A stretch of 5,350 nucleotides of DNA, from the NCBI GenBank assembly GCA_033721915.1, contig JAWWAC010000099.1:1-5350 (forward strand), given 5' to 3'. The notes beneath the pieces were generated by a model. That model made no database searches. It was given only the letters and a program-made list of their open reading frames with translations, and had not been told where the DNA came from. This stretch comes from REBR01 sp033721915 (GTDB lineage: Bacteria; Pseudomonadota; Gammaproteobacteria; Pseudomonadales; Oleiphilaceae). The position numbers and the translations under genes were made by a program. Shown piece by piece: positions 4,222 to 5,350 of this stretch (position 1 is the first letter of the stretch; each line of letters starts with the position of its first letter).

Positions 4222-5301
4222 ATGCCCCATATCATCGCTGAAGCGGGCAGCAACCATAACGGCTCGGTGCAGCGGGCCAAAGACCTTGTGGACCTGGCCA
4301 AAAGGTCCGGAGCGGACTCCGTCAAGTTCCAGTTCATCTTTGCGGAAGGCCTCTACCTGCCCGCGTATTTTGACGGCCAAAGCTATGTGGACAACACCGT
4401 TTATCAGGCACGGAAAGCCGAAGAACTCGCCCGTTCGGACTGGGAGGCCATCTGGGCCCATGCCCGTTCCATTGGCATGGACATATCCGCATCCGTCTTT
4501 GACACACAGGGCGTTGAGCTGCTGTCAGACCTGGGGGCCAACTACGTCAAAATCGCCTCCACAGACCTGACCAACCACGAACTGATCAGAGCCGCATGCA
4601 GCGCGTTCAGGCGGGTTATTATCAGCACTGGCATGGCCACCCTCTCGGAAGTCGACGCCACCTACCAGTTCGTCAGGCAGAACTTTCCCGAGGTGAACCT
4701 TGAGCTCATGCACTGTGTCTCCTCATACCCCTGCTCATTGAGGGATGCGAACATCCAGCGCATCGCCATGCTCTCTCACGCCTTCGACTGCCCTGTCGGC
4801 TACTCGGACCATACCGAAGGTGTCACCAGCGCGGCCATGGCGCTGGTAAAGGGCGCCGGGTTTTTTGAAAAACACTTCACCGTGGACCAGACACTGCCAG
4901 GCTTTGATCACGCCCACGCCATGAATGAAGAGGAGCTGGTGAACTACATCACCACCCTTCAGGAAGGCGCCCAGGGCCTGAAGAGGCCGGCCAATCAATC
5001 CGCAGACAGTGAAAAGGTGACCAAGATACGCGCCAGACGAGGTGTCTATGCCGCCCGGGATCTGCCCCAAGGGCACATTCTCCAGAAAGAAGACCTGCTC
5101 TTTGTCCGGCCCAGTACCCGCTATGCCCCCAACGACCTCTCCGAGCTGATCGGTACCACAACGGAATCCCCGGTCAGCCGCTATGAGGCCATCGAGCCCG
5201 CGCGCAGTGCAGCCCCCGGCGTCTCGAACTGGCAGTCCGCCCAGGACTACTGGCACAACGAAATGCAACAGAAAGGCATGAAACCCCGGAATGACCAGTA
5301 A
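4222..5301 (+). CDS. NeuB/SpsE-family nonulosonic acid synthase
   Basis: The 359-residue protein is a clear NeuB-family synthase: it condenses phosphoenolpyruvate with a six-carbon amino sugar (ManNAc, or a 2,4-diacetamido sugar) to make a nine-carbon acid. The TIM barrel carries IAEAGSNHNGS (5-15), VKFQF (34-38), KIAST (110-114), ISTGMAT (134-140), LMHCVSSYP (162-170), GYSDHT (193-198), FFEKHFT (214-220) and LPGFDHAHAM (225-234), including the metal and PEP-site Glu, Lys and His residues expected of the family. An antifreeze-like SAF domain follows at about 272-325 (RRGVYAARDLPQG, RPSTRYAPNDL), which in homologues reaches into the partner subunit's active site. A further 30-residue tail rich in polar residues closes it. 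The RPg.Gi.P stretch of many homologues reads RPSTRYAP here. It lies 10 nt after the PseG-like gene and overlaps the next by 11 nt. Sequence alone does not tell sialic, legionaminic or pseudaminic type. Confidence 0.93.
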   Translation: MPHIIAEAGSNHNGSVQRAKDLVDLAKRSGADSVKFQFIFAEGLYLPAYFDGQSYVDNTVYQARKAEELARSDWEAIWAHARSIGMDISASVFDTQGVELLSDLGANYVKIASTDLTNHELIRAACSAFRRVIISTGMATLSEVDATYQFVRQNFPEVNLELMHCVSSYPCSLRDANIQRIAMLSHAFDCPVGYSDHTEGVTSAAMALVKGAGFFEKHFTVDQTLPGFDHAHAMNEEELVNYITTLQEGAQGLKRPANQSADSEKVTKIRARRGVYAARDLPQGHILQKEDLLFVRPSTRYAPNDLSELIGTTTESPVSRYEAIEPARSAAPGVSNWQSAQDYWHNEMQQKGMKPRNDQ

Positions 5302-5350
5302 AATCGCAGGACTCGTCTATGCCCGGCTGGACTCAAGCCGCTTGCCAGGC
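5291..5350 (+). CDS. 5' end of a SpsF/NeuA-like nucleotidyltransferase (partial)
   Basis: Twenty codons are visible before the window ends. They read MTSKIAGLVYAR then LDSSRLPG, matching the N-terminal nucleotide-binding loop (..QAR..S.RLPGK) of SpsF-like cytidylyltransferases; related CMP-sialate synthetases use a similar AR.GS.RLPGKN loop. The expected role is to activate the nine-carbon acid made by the upstream synthase with CTP. The ATG lies 11 nt inside the NeuB-like gene in another frame, with only a weak GGA nearby, so its translation probably depends on the upstream gene. The Y-A-R-L-D form looks closer to SpsF than to classical NeuA. The catalytic parts are beyond the edge, so the activity is inferred from context. 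Confidence 0.7.
   Translation, partial: MTSKIAGLVYARLDSSRLPG

Overview
The window looks like chromosome from a gammaproteobacterium of moderate GC content. The style of the genes would suit a marine genus such as Marinobacter, but no single marker fixes the genus, so that is only an impression. It has two unlike halves.

Left half (about 1-1343): a patchwork of toxin-antitoxin (TA) pieces. It opens with the 3' end of a gene resembling the AbiEii/AbiGii nucleotidyltransferase toxins. Next come two minus-strand antitoxin-type regulators in tandem (an XRE/HTH_37 protein, then an AbrB/MazE-type protein), and divergent from them a DUF433 antitoxin-like gene. None of the three has a recognisable toxin next to it. 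The block is bracketed by two degenerate copies of one short sequence (199-235 and 1266-1303). Translated, it reads like the C-terminus of FitA/VapB-type ribbon-helix-helix antitoxins. I read this as the debris of several TA modules, with three antitoxin genes still intact.

Middle (1364-2181): a minus-strand gene for a small, probably exported protein of unknown function, then about 290 bp of divergent intergenic DNA with short direct repeats and a hairpin.

Right half (2182-5350): a tight plus-strand operon for a nine-carbon (nonulosonic) acid sugar. The order is a polysaccharide pyruvyl transferase family protein, a PseG/SpsG-like UDP-sugar hydrolase, a NeuB/SpsE-like nonulosonate synthase, and the first 20 codons of a SpsF-like nucleotidyltransferase that runs off the end. 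Genes overlap or nearly touch (4-nt overlap, 10-nt gap, 11-nt overlap). The last three correspond to consecutive late steps: release of the free amino sugar from UDP, condensation with phosphoenolpyruvate, and CMP activation. The product would be a sialic-, legionaminic- or pseudaminic-type sugar for flagellin, lipopolysaccharide or capsule. Which one is made, and what the pyruvyl transferase-like protein does, cannot be told from this window.
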